A stretch of 64,000 nt of DNA from Drosophila persimilis (lineage: Eukaryota > Arthropoda > Insecta > Diptera > Drosophilidae), in contig NW_020825288.1 of the NCBI RefSeq assembly GCF_003286085.1, forward strand, positions 62,001-126,000, read 5' to 3'. Both the position numbers and the translations under genes were made by a program. Shown here piece after piece: positions 43,201 through 53,531 of the stretch (the first letter of the stretch is position 1; every line of letters begins with the position of its first letter). The notes under the pieces are model-generated. The model saw only the letters and a list, made by a program, of their open reading frames with translations, was not told the origin of the DNA and did no database searches.

Positions 43201-43363
43201 CAATTCACAACCTGACGCCGCAGCCGTATCGGAGGACTCTGATATGGACTGCGAAGCACTCAGCGACGACGGCGACGACCAGTGGACGGACGACGATTCA
43301 GTTGACGACGAGATAGCGGATATCCTAGACGACTACGATAGCTACTACTCTGACTACTTTTGA
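40235..43363 (+). CDS. gag: Gag (ORF1), 1042 aa, chimeric
   Basis: Residues 1 to about 690 match the U4 Gag (GSQNSGASALT, NKNKQTTH, full linker, ISSLSNSVVPVPEAQ, ARSHLRANR). The rest matches U6 (SNGRQGAKPAAPAPTP, AEKHLAK, DDEIADILDD, stop TGACGAG). The join falls in the glutamine tract just after the zinc knuckles, so all domains are kept and the frame is intact. Confidence 0.9.
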   Translation: MDALAPNLTTNNMDVMDAMDNSARAEAGGECVTQNSATDIMTRPLGGNPSANASLFEPMFDSEGDADLAELETDSPESTLSSLGATVLEFERRFVDRGLYVRKYPPIPPKTDANIQEKPPSNTRTNTQTKIVPSESATGSQNSGASALTKEHLSAHKQNKNKCYAHMFSRQNISENKNKQTTHTSIRESDACALSAAEPLAHNQNGGSSHQAPKRLPPNMHSHTYDKKRDACSLPPNQNTNTYKNEASLTYANNKTKTNTLTYAETVNGIKKNNDQQQQQSLTTAERNNTSRSRKCLLPTLTQADEHNIQTRPSTRTQLVKEWLISVPPLLANEMPSPLPITPISKDKLTTNSFRSPLKRRCAAIETDTDDDDFTCLTLDTPMFKSQFAKRLHHETRQMESDAGQISSLSNSVVPVPEAQHREPQRIEAESQQMETDNHQPQHQPAISINITPVQQSLRSTQVPTIFLPLVPAILPLINKLTTNPNVGKFTTKSMANSGLRVHCDDIITYNAIQNALAEDSTQLHTHQPRSERGYRVIVRHLHHTTPSSWITEELERLGFTARFIRGLKHRFNGRPLNIFEVEIQPKADGGHETILDIKNLANQCVSIVRQAKPRDPAQCHRCQEFGHTKNYCRRPYKCMKCAGDHPTTACRKPRQEDPKCANCSGKHVSCYKGCPAYKKARSHLRANRLIAEQQRQQYQQQRQQPQQPTDQQRPQTQQPSRQSQQQQQQTANTGTRGNGRPSYSRVLRSGNAEQQQQPRAAERQQPTSSRRPSQQQQPHIPAPKQQQSSQKKRPQLQQQQQHSNGRQGAKPAAPAPTPAAAATPNTRRPLYSRGAQANPAEKHLAKFQQNLREEQQQQHKQKQQQRGHNLGRQHQQQHQHRGHHSQPQAKGRQCQRDQRVQPTPKRFQTPRNPQHQQQPAIQCDGKCVGLLKEYAVKIENLEKKLQELTTLIASLTEAKGSGSAAANPPTQTPAAAPEAAPTPTRPAANSQPDAAAVSEDSDMDCEALSDDGDDQWTDDDSVDDEIADILDDYDSYYSDYF

Positions 43364-45022
43364 CGAGCCCAAAAGTCGGTCCTGAGGCAGCCTGACAATC
43401 CACCGCACAGGTCCAGAGCAGCCACTGAAACAAACCAAAAATGACGTCAATTCGCATACCAACAAAATATGGACAAAACTCAAAATAATCACACGTACCT
43501 GCCACGCCTCCGACAGATCTGCCCCTCCAGCAGCTGCCCCGTCATCAACACCACACATCTGATGCCAATTGGACGACATTTTGGGATTTATTGACGACGC
43601 TCCTGACAATCCACCGCACAGGTCCAGAGCAGCCACTGTAAACAAACCAAAATGACGTCAATTCACACATCAACACAAAATGGTCCAAACTCACTCAAAA
43701 CATACGTACCTGCCACGCCTCCGATAGATCTGCCTCTCCAGCAGTTGCCACACCAAATTCACCATCCACTTTCTGCCAAATGGGCGAAATTCGAAGGCCC
43801 TTTCGCCGTCGCCAACAACATCCAGTCCTCAGGCTGCCGCTAAAAAGAAGAAAAACATCAATACACAGTTCAACACAAAATGGTCCAATCACTCACAAAA
43901 TATACGTACCTGCCACGCCTCCGATAGAGCTGCCTCTCCAGCAGGTGCCACGCCAAATTCGCCATCAAATTCCTGCCAAATGGGCGAAATTTGAGGGCCC
44001 TATCGTCGTCGCCATCAACATTCAGGCTGCCGCTAAAAAGAAGAAAACATCAATTCACGCATCAACACAAAATAGCCAATACTTTTACTAATCACACTTA
44101 CCTGTCAATACACTCACAGATCAGCCTCTCAGTACCTGCCTCGCCACCAACCGCAACATTTTGTTGCAAGTTGGGCCCAATTTGGACGCCCCTCCGACAA
44201 CGCTGCCAGCAACCGATGGCCGTGACGTCACGCCATCATCACAAAACAGCAGCGGCAATCCAACGACGAGGCCAGCCAATACAGTCGACTCTGGCCAGCG
44301 CTCCATCTCCATCTACATCGACAGTGCATCCTGGGTGGCCGGACCAGCAGCCACTCGGATGCAGCCAATCCGCACTCATATGCGGCCATCTCCACTGCGG
44401 CCGTTTCCACTGGCCAACGCACCCCGATTGGCCGGACCAGTGTCAATCCCCAGTTCTCCAGGTAGAAGCAACGTGGGCGGCCGGACCAGAGTCGCTCATC
44501 AAGCTCCATCTCCATTCACGCCAACTCCTGGATCCTGCCTCTGTCAATTCCGATGCCGCAGATGCGTGATCTGCAGCATCACATACACTTGCACATCCAG
44601 CGCTGAGGCGGATGCGCCCTGTGCCATCCACACTGCTCCAGACGACGATGATGATCCTCCAGTACCTGAAATAGAAAATAAATAGAATTAAATTAGCCTA
44701 TAAATGTCATTAATGTTGCAATTTGTCCAAATACTCATCTCTTTGTTTGTATAAATGTACGTCAATTATTGCGAATGTCAAAATAGGGCTACCAGACTGT
44801 AATACTGATAGAATGTAAACATGTCTGTAGATGTTAATGTTAATGTAATGTTAATGTCAATTGCCCGCAAAAATTCAAAAGAACATCATTGTTGTAAGTT
44901 AAGCTTAAATGTAAATTGCCGAAGTTATGGTAATAAGAAAAGCTGGAAATAAACTCCGCCAGTAGCAAAGCTGGCGGGCGAGTGTGCGCATCGTAGGCGT
45001 GCACGCGCATCTAATTACATCG
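43364..45022 (+). other. 3' UTR of U8 with four minus-strand intron-like segments
   Basis: Minus-strand GT...AG segments: 43425-43498 (74 nt), 43636-43709 (74), 43840-43909 (70) and 44033-44101 (69). The next acceptor AG is at 44666-44667. Hairpin 44956-44977. It follows U6 until about 44923, where U8 reads GAAGTTATGG and U6 reads GAAGTACTGG. Confidence 0.7.
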
Positions 45023-45260
45023 AAAAAAAAAAAGTGACTTGTGTTTTTTGTTGTTTTATGTGGAACTTTAAATGTATTAAAATACATGTTTAAACCGGGA
45101 CTAAATTAAATGGAAACTAAATAAACAATATGTGCCAAATAATTGCAAATAATGCAATATAATCATCTGTGATCGTGCCTTAATTCAGGGAAGCCAATAA
45201 ACCCAACTGAGGAAAGAGGAAGAAAAAGCAAGCTACTGAGTACCTGGACCAGGCCACCAA

Positions 45261-48200
45261 ATGGACGCACTTGCTCCAAATCTGACGACCAATAATATGG
45301 ATGTTATGGATGCTATGGACAACTCGGCAAGAGCCGAAGCGGGTGGTGAGTGCGTTACTCAAAATAGTGCTACCGATATAATGACCAGGCCCCTGGGAGG
45401 GAACCCCTCCGCAAATGCTTCCCTCTTCGAACCAATGTTCGACTCAGAGGGGGATGCGGATCTGGCTGAGTTGGAGACGGACTCGCCAGAGAGTACCCTG
45501 AGCTCCTTGGGAGCTACGGTGCTGGAGTTCGAGCGTCGTTTCGTGGACAGGGGTTTATATGTTAGAAAATACCCGCCAATCCCACCAAAAACAGACGCCA
45601 ACATACAAGAAAAACCGCCATCAAATACACGTACAAACACGCAGACAAAAATAGCCCCCAGCGAAAGTGCAACGGGTTCCAAAAATAGCGGCGCTTTCGC
45701 TCTTACCAAAGAGCATTTAAGTGCACATAAACAAAACAAGAACAAATGTTATGCCCATATGTTTTCGCGCCAAAACATTAGCGAAAACAATAACAATCAA
45801 ACAACTCACACAAGCATCAGAGAGAGCGACGCTTGCGCTCTCTCGGCAGCCGAACCCTCGGCGCACAATCAAAACGGAGGCTCGTCACATCAAGCCCCAA
45901 AGCGTTTGCCGCCAAACATGCACTCACACACTTATGACAAAAAGAGAGATGCTTGCTCTCTCCCGCCGAACCAAAACACAAACACATACAAGAACGAAGC
46001 TAGCCTGACCTACGCCAATAACAAAACCGAAACTGTAAACGGCATAAAGAAAAACAATGACCAGCAACAGCAACAAAGTTTGACGACAGCTGAACGCAAT
46101 AATACTAGCAGAAGCAGAAAATGCTTGCTGCCTACTCTGACTCAGGCGGACGAGCATAACATACAGACAAGGCCTAGTACCAGAACACAACTGGTAAAGG
46201 AATGGCTAATTAGCGTTCCCCCGCTACTGGCCAATGAAATGCCCTCGCCCCTGCCCATTACCCCTATAGCAAAGGATAAATTGACTACAAATTCGTTTCG
46301 CTCGCCGCTCAAAAGAAGATGCGCGGCGATCGAAACGGATACAGATGACGATGACTTCACCTGCCTCACTCTGGACACGCCCATGTTCAAGAGCCAATTC
46401 GCGAAAAGGCTGCATCATGAGACCCGGCAGATGGAGTCAGATGCTGGGCAAATACGCACACCGTCAAATAGTGTGGTTCCGGTTCCGGAGGTCCAACATA
46501 GGGAGCCCCAAAGGATAGAGGCTGAAAGCCAACAGATGGAAACGGACAATCATCAGCCGCAACATCAGCCAGACATTAGCATAAATATAACGCCAGTCCA
46601 ACAGTCATTACGCAGCACCAAGGTCCCAACAATCTTCCTGCCCCTGGTGCCTGCAATTGTACCCCTGATAAATAAATTGACAACAAATCCGAACGTGGGG
46701 AAATTCACAACGAAATCGATGGCCAACAGTGGACTTAGAGTCCACTGCGACGACTTGACAACCTACAACGCCATTCAGAACGCCCTAGCTGAAGACAGCA
46801 CCCAATTGCACACACACCAGCCGCGCAGCGAAAGGGGCTATCGTGTAATAGTGCGTCATTTACATCATACTACTCCCAGCAGCTGGATAACGGAGGAGCT
46901 GGAACGGCTCGGATACACTACCCGGTTTATCCGAGGACTCAAACATCGTTTTAATGGGAGGCCTCTAAATATTTTTGAGGTCGAAATTCAGCCCAAGGCG
47001 GATGGTGGCCACGAGGCAATACTCGACATTAAAAACCTGGCCAATCAATGCGTCTCCATAGTGAGACAAGCCAAGCCACGCGATCCAGCTCAATGCCATC
47101 GGTGCCAGGAGTTTGGGCACACAAAAAACTATTGCAGGCGGCCATACAAGTGCATGAAATGCGCTGGAGATCACCCCACAACATCATGCAGGAAACCCAG
47201 GCAGGAGGATCCCAAATGCGCCAATTGTAGCGGCAAGCACGTGAGCTGCTACAAGGGTTGTCCCGCCTACAAAAAGGCTCGCAGCCAGTTAAGGGCAAAC
47301 CGGATCATCGCTGAGCAGCAAAGGCAGCATTACCAACAGCAACGCCAGCAGCCACAGCAGCCACAGCAGCCACAGCAGCCAACTGACCAACAACGTCCTC
47401 AAACTCAGCAGCCGAGTCGCCAATCCCAATCCCAGCAACAACAACAGCAGACAGCAAACACAGGCACCAGAGGCAATGGCAGGCCCTCCTACAGCAGGGT
47501 GTTGCGGTCTGGGAATGCTGAGCAGCAGCAGCAGCCACGAGCGGCAGAACGGCAACAGCCGAAGAACAGTCTTCGTCCTTCCCAGCAACAACAGCCACAT
47601 ATACCCGCCCCCAAGCAACAGCAGTCATCTCAAAAGAAGCGGCCACAACACCAACAACAACAGCAGCACTCAAGCGGCAGACAGGGGGCCAAAGCAGCAC
47701 CAACACCAGCTGCAGCAGCAGCAGCAACGCCCAACACCCGCAGGCCCTTGTATAGCCGAGGTGCGCAAGCCAATCCGGCCGAAAATCATTTGGCCAAGTT
47801 CCAGCAAAAGCTAAGGGAAGAGCAGCAGCAACAAAAACATCAGCAGCGCGGTCACAATTTGGGTCGGCAGCACCAGCAGCAGCACCAGCATCGCGGCCAT
47901 CATTCCCAGCCACAGGCCAAGGGGCGCCAATGCCAGCGCGATCAACGGGTGCAGCCAACTCCAAAACGTTTCCAGACGCCGAGAAATCCCCAGCATCAGC
48001 AGCAGCCAGCCATCCAATGCGATGGCAAGTGTGTGGGACTCCTAAAAGAGTATGCAGTTAAAATTGAAAACTTGGAGAAACGACTTCAAGAACTTACCAC
48101 ATTAATTGCAAGCCTGACGGAGGCAAAGGGCAGTGGCTCAGCAGCGGCCAATCCTCCAACACAGACACCAGCAGCAGCACCAGCACCAGAAGCAGCACCA

Positions 48201-48383
48201 ACACCTACAAGGCCCGCCGCCAATTCACAACCTGACGCCGCAGCCGTATCGGAGGACTCTGATATGGACTGCGAAGCACTCAGCGACGATGGCGACGACC
48301 AGTGGACGGACGACGATTCAGTTGACGACGAGATAGCGGATATCCTAGACGACTACGATAGCTACTACTCTGACTACTTTTGA
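45261..48383 (+). CDS. gag: Gag (ORF1), 1040 aa, intermediate linker
   Basis: Linker as in U1 (NNKTETVNGIKKNND). Copy-specific variants are IVPLINKLTTNP, HCDDLTTYNA, PTTSCRKP in knuckle 2 (A to S, ligands kept), RANRIIAEQQRQHYQ, a tripled PQQPQQPQQP unit, EEQQQQKHQQRGH and AAPAPEAAPTP. The protein is intact with all three knuckles and the acidic tail. Confidence 0.9.
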   Translation: MDALAPNLTTNNMDVMDAMDNSARAEAGGECVTQNSATDIMTRPLGGNPSANASLFEPMFDSEGDADLAELETDSPESTLSSLGATVLEFERRFVDRGLYVRKYPPIPPKTDANIQEKPPSNTRTNTQTKIAPSESATGSKNSGAFALTKEHLSAHKQNKNKCYAHMFSRQNISENNNNQTTHTSIRESDACALSAAEPSAHNQNGGSSHQAPKRLPPNMHSHTYDKKRDACSLPPNQNTNTYKNEASLTYANNKTETVNGIKKNNDQQQQQSLTTAERNNTSRSRKCLLPTLTQADEHNIQTRPSTRTQLVKEWLISVPPLLANEMPSPLPITPIAKDKLTTNSFRSPLKRRCAAIETDTDDDDFTCLTLDTPMFKSQFAKRLHHETRQMESDAGQIRTPSNSVVPVPEVQHREPQRIEAESQQMETDNHQPQHQPDISINITPVQQSLRSTKVPTIFLPLVPAIVPLINKLTTNPNVGKFTTKSMANSGLRVHCDDLTTYNAIQNALAEDSTQLHTHQPRSERGYRVIVRHLHHTTPSSWITEELERLGYTTRFIRGLKHRFNGRPLNIFEVEIQPKADGGHEAILDIKNLANQCVSIVRQAKPRDPAQCHRCQEFGHTKNYCRRPYKCMKCAGDHPTTSCRKPRQEDPKCANCSGKHVSCYKGCPAYKKARSQLRANRIIAEQQRQHYQQQRQQPQQPQQPQQPTDQQRPQTQQPSRQSQSQQQQQQTANTGTRGNGRPSYSRVLRSGNAEQQQQPRAAERQQPKNSLRPSQQQQPHIPAPKQQQSSQKKRPQHQQQQQHSSGRQGAKAAPTPAAAAAATPNTRRPLYSRGAQANPAENHLAKFQQKLREEQQQQKHQQRGHNLGRQHQQQHQHRGHHSQPQAKGRQCQRDQRVQPTPKRFQTPRNPQHQQQPAIQCDGKCVGLLKEYAVKIENLEKRLQELTTLIASLTEAKGSGSAAANPPTQTPAAAPAPEAAPTPTRPAANSQPDAAAVSEDSDMDCEALSDDGDDQWTDDDSVDDEIADILDDYDSYYSDYF

Positions 48384-50247
48384 TGAGCCCAAAAGTCGGT
48401 CCTGAGGCAGCCTGACAATCCACCGCACAGGTCCAGAGCAGCCACTGAAATAATACAAAATGACGTCAATACACACATCAACACAATATGGACAAAACTC
48501 AAAATAATCACACGTACCTGCCACGCCTCCGACAGATCTGCCCCTCCAGCAGCTGCCCCGTCATCAACACCACACATCTGATGCCAATTGGACGACATTT
48601 TAGGATTTATTGACGACGCTCCTGACAATCCACCGCACAGGTCCAGAGCACTGAAATAATACAAAATGACGTCAATACACACACCAACAAAATATGGACA
48701 AAACTCAAAATAATCACTCGTACCTGCCACGCCTCCGACAGATCTGCTCCTCCAGCAGCTGCCCCGTCATCAACACCACACATCTGATGCCAATTGGACG
48801 ACATTTTGGGATTTATTGACGACGCTCCTGACAATCCACCGCACAGGTCCAGAGCAGCCACTGTAAACAAACCAAAATGACGTCAATACACACATCAACA
48901 CAAAATGGTCCAAACTCACTCAAAACATACGTACCTGCCACGCCTCCGATAGATCTGCCTCTCCAGCAGTTGCCACACCAAATTCACCATCCACTTTCTG
49001 CCAAATGGGCGAAATTTGAAGGCCCTATCGCCGTCTCCAACAACATCCAGGCTGCCGCTAAAAAGAAGAAAAACATCAATTCACACTTCAACACAAAATG
49101 GTCCAACATACACAAAACATACGTACCTGCCACGCCTCCGATAGATCTGCCTCTCCAGCAGCTGCCACACCAATTTCGCCATCCAATTCCTGCCAAATGG
49201 GCGAAATTTGAAGACCCTATCGTCGTCGCCATCAACATCCAGACTGCCGCTAAAAAGAAGAAAAAACATCAATTCACGCATCAACACAAAATAGCCAATA
49301 CTTCTACTAATCACACTTACCTGTCAATACACTCACAGATCAGCCTCTCCAGTACCTGCCTCGCCACCAACTGCAACATTTTGTTGCAAGTTGGGCTCAA
49401 TTTGGACGCCCCTCCGACAACGCTGCCAGCAACCGATGGCCGTGACGTCACGCCATCATCACAAAACAGCAGCAGCAATCCAACGACGAGGCCAGCCAAT
49501 ACAGTCGACTCTGGCCAGCGCTCCATCTCCATCTACATCGACAGTGCATCCTGGGTGGCCGGACCAGAGCCACTCGGATGCAGCCAATCCGCACTCATAT
49601 GCGGCCATCTCCACTGCGGCCATTTCCACTGGTCATCGCACCCCGATTGGCCGGACCAGTGTCAATCCCCATTTCTCCAGGCAGAAGCAACGTGGGCGGC
49701 CGGACCAGAGTCGCTCGTCAAACACCATCACCATCCTCGCCAACTCCTGGATCCAGCCTCTGCCAATTCTGATGCCGCAGATGCGCGATCTGCTGCATCA
49801 CATACACGTGCACACCCAGCGCTGAGGCGGATGCGCCCTGTGCCATCCACACTGCTCCAGACGACGACGATGATCCTCCAGTACCTGAAATAGAAAATAA
49901 ATAGAATTAAATTAGTCTATAAATGTCATTAATGTTGCAATTTGTCCAAATACTCATCTCTTTGTTTGTATAAATGTACGTCAATTATTGCGAATGTCAA
50001 AATAGGGCTACCAGACTGTAATACTAATAGAATGTAAACATGTCTGTAGATGTTAATGTTAATGTTAATGTAATGTTAATGTCAATTGCCCGCAAAAATT
50101 CAAAAGAACATTATTGTTGTTAGTTAAGCTTAAATGTAAATTGCCGAAGTTATGGTAATAAGAAAAGCTGGAAATAAACTCCGCCAGTAGCAAAGCTGGC
50201 GGGCGAGTGTGCGCATCGTAGGCGTGCACGCGCATCTAATTACATCG
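48384..50247 (+). other. 3' UTR of U9 with five minus-strand intron-like segments
   Basis: Minus-strand GT...AG segments: 48445-48517 (73 nt), 48651-48723 (73, an extra copy of the first type), 48861-48934 (74), 49058-49126 (69) and 49250-49320 (71). Beside the extra copy four exonic bases are missing (GAGCACTGAAA for GAGCAGCCACTGAAA) but the acceptor is untouched. The next acceptor AG is at 49885-49886. Hairpin 50181-50202. Confidence 0.7.
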
Positions 50248-50483
50248 AAAAAAAAAAAAAGTGACTTGTGTTTTTTGTTGTATTATGTGGAACTATAAAT
50301 GTATTAAAATACATGTTTAAACCGGGACTAAATTAAATGGAAACTAAACAAACAATATGTGCCAAATAATTGCAAATAATGCAATATAATCATCTGTAAT
50401 CGTGCCGTAATAGTGAAGCCAATAAACCCAACTGGAGGAAAGAGGAAAAGCAAAGCAACTGAGTACCTGGACCAGGCCATCAA

Positions 50484-53400
50484 ATGGACGCACTTGCTCC
50501 AAATCTGACGACCAATAATATGGATGTTATGGATGCTATGGACAACTCGGCAAGAGCCGAAGCGGGTGGTGAGTGCGTTACTCAAAATAGTGCTACCGAT
50601 ATAATGACCAGGCCCCTGGGACGGAACCCCTCCGCAAATGCTTCCCTCTTCGAACCAATGTTCGACTCAGAGGGGGATGCGGATCTGGCTGAGTTGGAGA
50701 CGGACTCGCCAGAGAGTACCCTGAGCTCCTTGGGAGCTACGGTGCTGGAGTTCGAGCGTCGTTTCGTGGACAGGGGTTTATATGTTAGAAAATACCCGCC
50801 AATCCCACCAAAAACAGACGCCAACATACAAGAAAAACCGCCATCAAATACACGTACAAACACGCAGACAAAAATAGTTCCCAGCGAAAGCGCAACGGGT
50901 TCCCAAAATAGCGGCGCTTCCGCTCTTACCAAAGAGCATTTAAGTGCACATAAACAAAACAAGAACAAATGTTATGCCCATATGTTTTCGCGCCAAAACA
51001 TTAGCGAAAACAAAAACAAGCAAACAACTCACACAAGCATCAGAGAGAGCGACGCTTGCGCTCTCTCGGCAGCCGAACCCTTGGCGCACAATCAAAACGG
51101 AGGCTCGTCACATCAAGCCCCAAAGCGTTTGCCGCCAAACATGCACTCACACACTTATGACAAAAAGAGAGATGCTTGCTCTCTCCCGCCGAACCAAAAC
51201 ACAAACACATACAAGAACGAAGCTAGCCTGACCTACGCCAATAACAAAACACAAACAAACACACATACTAGCAGAAGCAGAAAATGCTTGCTGCCTACTC
51301 TGACTCAGGCGGACGAGCATAACATACAGACAAGGCCTAGTACCAGAACTCAACTGGTAAAGGAATGGCTAATTAGCGTTCCCCCGCTACTGGCCAATGA
51401 AATGCCCTCGCCCCTGCCCCTTACCCCTATAGCAAAGGATAAATTGACTACAAATTCGTTTCGCTCGCCGCTCAAAAGAAGATGCGCGGCGATCGAAACG
51501 GATACAGATGACGATGACTTCACCTGCCTCACTCTGGACACGCCCATGTTCAAGAGCCAATTCGCGAAAAGGCTGCATCATGAGACTCGGCAGATGGAGT
51601 CAGATGCTGGGCAAATACGCACACCGTCAAATAGTGTGGTTCCGGTTCCGGTGGTCCAACATAGGGAGCCTCAAAGGATAGAGGCTGAAAGCCAACAGAT
51701 GGAAACGGTCAACCATCAGCCGCAACATCAGCCAGACATTAGCATAAATATAACGCCAGTCCAACAGTCATTACGCAGAACCAAGGTCCCAACAATCTTC
51801 CTGCCCCTGGTGCCTGCAATTATACCCCTGATTAACAAATTGACAATAAATCCAAATGTGGGGAAATTCACGACGAAATCGATGGCCAACAGTGGACTCA
51901 GAGTCCACTGCGACGACATTTTAACATACAACGCCATCCAGAACGCCCTAGCTGAAGACAGCACCCATCTGCACACACACCAGCCGCGCAGTGAAAGGGG
52001 CTATCGTGTAATAGTGCGTCATTTACATCATACTACTCCCAGCAGCTGGATAACGGAGGAGCTGGAACGGCTCGGATACACCACCCGGTTTATCCGAGGA
52101 TTAAAACACCGTTTCAATGGGAGGCCTCTAAACATTTTTGAGGTGGAGATTCAGCCCAAGGCGGATGGCGGCCATGAGGCAATTCTGGACATTAAAAACC
52201 TGGCCAATCAATGCGTCTCCATAGTGAGACAGGCCAAGCCACGCGATCCAGCACAATGCCATCGGTGCCAGGAGTTTGGGCACACCAAAAACTATTGCAG
52301 ACGGCCATACAAGTGCATGAAATGCGCAGGAGATCACCCCACAACAGCATGCAGGAAACCCAGGCAGGAGGATCCCAAATGCGCCAATTGTAGCGGCAAG
52401 CACGTGAGCTGCTACAAGGGTTGTCCCGCCTACAAAAAGGCCCGCAGCCATCTAAGGGCAAACCGGCTCATCGCTGAGCAGCAAAGGCAGCAGTACCAAC
52501 AGCAACGCCAGCAGCCACAGCAGCCAACTGACCAACAACGCCCACAAACTCAGCAGCCGAGTCGCCAATCCCAATCCCAGCAACAACAACAGCAGACAGC
52601 AAACACAGGCACCAGAGGCAATGGCAGGCCCTCCTACAGCAGGGTGTTGCGGTCTGGGAATGCTGAGCAGCAGCAGCAGCCACGAGCGGCAGAACGGCAA
52701 CAGCCGACGAGCAGTCGTCGTCCTTCCCAACAACAGCAGCCTCATATTCCCGCCCCCAAGCAACAGCAGTCATCTCAAAAGAAGCGGCCACAACACCAAC
52801 AGCAACAGCAGCATTCAAGCGGCAGACAGGGGGCCAAAGCAGCACCAGCACCAACACCAGCTGCAGCAGCAACGCCCACCACCCGCAGGCCCTTGTATAG
52901 CCGAGGTGCGCAAGCCAATCCGGCCGAAAATCATTTGGCCAAGTTCCAGCAAAATCTAAGGGAAGAGCAGCAGCAGCAACATAAACAAAAACAGCAGCAG
53001 CGCGGACACAATTTGGGTCGGCAGCACCAGCAGCAGCACCAGCATCGCGGCCATCATTCCCAGCCACAGGCCAAGGGGCGCCAATGCCAGCGCGATCAAC
53101 GGGTGCAGCCAACTCCAAATCGTTTCCAGACGCCAAAAACTCCCCAGCATCAGCAGCAGCCAGCCATCCAATGCGATGGCAAGTGTGTGGGACTCCTAAA
53201 AGAGTACGCCGTCAAAATTGAAAACTTAGAAAAAAAACTGCAAGAACTTACCACATTAATTGCAAGCCTGACGGAGTCAAAGGGCAGTGGCTCAGCAGTG
53301 GCCAATCCGCCAACACAGACACCAGCAGCAGCACCAGCAGCAGCACCAACACCTACAAGGCCCGCCGCCAATTCACAACCTGACGCCGCAGCCGTATCGG

Positions 53401-53531
53401 AGGACTCTGATATGGACTGCGAAGCACTCAGCGACGATGGCGACGACCAGTGGACGGACGACGATTCAGTTGACGACGAGATAGCGGATATCCTAGACGA
53501 CTACGATAGCTACTACTCTGACTACTTTTGA
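50484..53531 (+). CDS. gag: Gag (ORF1), 1015 aa, mosaic
   Basis: N-terminal third as U4 (GSQNSGASALT, NKNKQTTH) but with a private G-to-R change (PLGRNPSAN) and the short linker. The centre is as U3 (LTPIAKD, VPVPVVQ). From the glutamine tract on it follows U2 (APAPTPAAAATPTTRRP, QTPKTPQ, TESKGSGSAVANPP). Zinc knuckles and tail are intact. Confidence 0.9.
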   Translation: MDALAPNLTTNNMDVMDAMDNSARAEAGGECVTQNSATDIMTRPLGRNPSANASLFEPMFDSEGDADLAELETDSPESTLSSLGATVLEFERRFVDRGLYVRKYPPIPPKTDANIQEKPPSNTRTNTQTKIVPSESATGSQNSGASALTKEHLSAHKQNKNKCYAHMFSRQNISENKNKQTTHTSIRESDACALSAAEPLAHNQNGGSSHQAPKRLPPNMHSHTYDKKRDACSLPPNQNTNTYKNEASLTYANNKTQTNTHTSRSRKCLLPTLTQADEHNIQTRPSTRTQLVKEWLISVPPLLANEMPSPLPLTPIAKDKLTTNSFRSPLKRRCAAIETDTDDDDFTCLTLDTPMFKSQFAKRLHHETRQMESDAGQIRTPSNSVVPVPVVQHREPQRIEAESQQMETVNHQPQHQPDISINITPVQQSLRRTKVPTIFLPLVPAIIPLINKLTINPNVGKFTTKSMANSGLRVHCDDILTYNAIQNALAEDSTHLHTHQPRSERGYRVIVRHLHHTTPSSWITEELERLGYTTRFIRGLKHRFNGRPLNIFEVEIQPKADGGHEAILDIKNLANQCVSIVRQAKPRDPAQCHRCQEFGHTKNYCRRPYKCMKCAGDHPTTACRKPRQEDPKCANCSGKHVSCYKGCPAYKKARSHLRANRLIAEQQRQQYQQQRQQPQQPTDQQRPQTQQPSRQSQSQQQQQQTANTGTRGNGRPSYSRVLRSGNAEQQQQPRAAERQQPTSSRRPSQQQQPHIPAPKQQQSSQKKRPQHQQQQQHSSGRQGAKAAPAPTPAAAATPTTRRPLYSRGAQANPAENHLAKFQQNLREEQQQQHKQKQQQRGHNLGRQHQQQHQHRGHHSQPQAKGRQCQRDQRVQPTPNRFQTPKTPQHQQQPAIQCDGKCVGLLKEYAVKIENLEKKLQELTTLIASLTESKGSGSAVANPPTQTPAAAPAAAPTPTRPAANSQPDAAAVSEDSDMDCEALSDDGDDQWTDDDSVDDEIADILDDYDSYYSDYF

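Larger units (their letters stand above)
40012..45033 (+). mobile_element. U8: chimeric element (U4-like 5' half, U6-like 3' half)
   Basis: 5022 nt: 5' UTR 40012-40234 (223 nt), gag 40235-43363, 3' UTR 43364-45022 and A11 tail 45023-45033. From the start to about 42290 it follows U4; from about 42447 to near the end it follows U6 (offset 9980). The switch lies in a stretch where the two parents are the same. Confidence 0.87.
45034..50260 (+). mobile_element. U9: longest complete gag-only element
   Basis: 5227 nt: 5' UTR 45034-45260 (227 nt, mixed haplotype with TTCAGGGAAGCC), gag 45261-48383, 3' UTR 48384-50247 and A13 tail 50248-50260. The extra length comes from an additional 3' UTR repeat. 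Confidence 0.87.

Noticed and set aside
48877..49893. A 338-aa + strand frame in the U9 3' UTR (similar but shorter ones at 2142 and 14230)
   Set aside because: Frame and length are not kept between units, indels shift it freely, and the composition is that of C/A-rich repeats with few stops.
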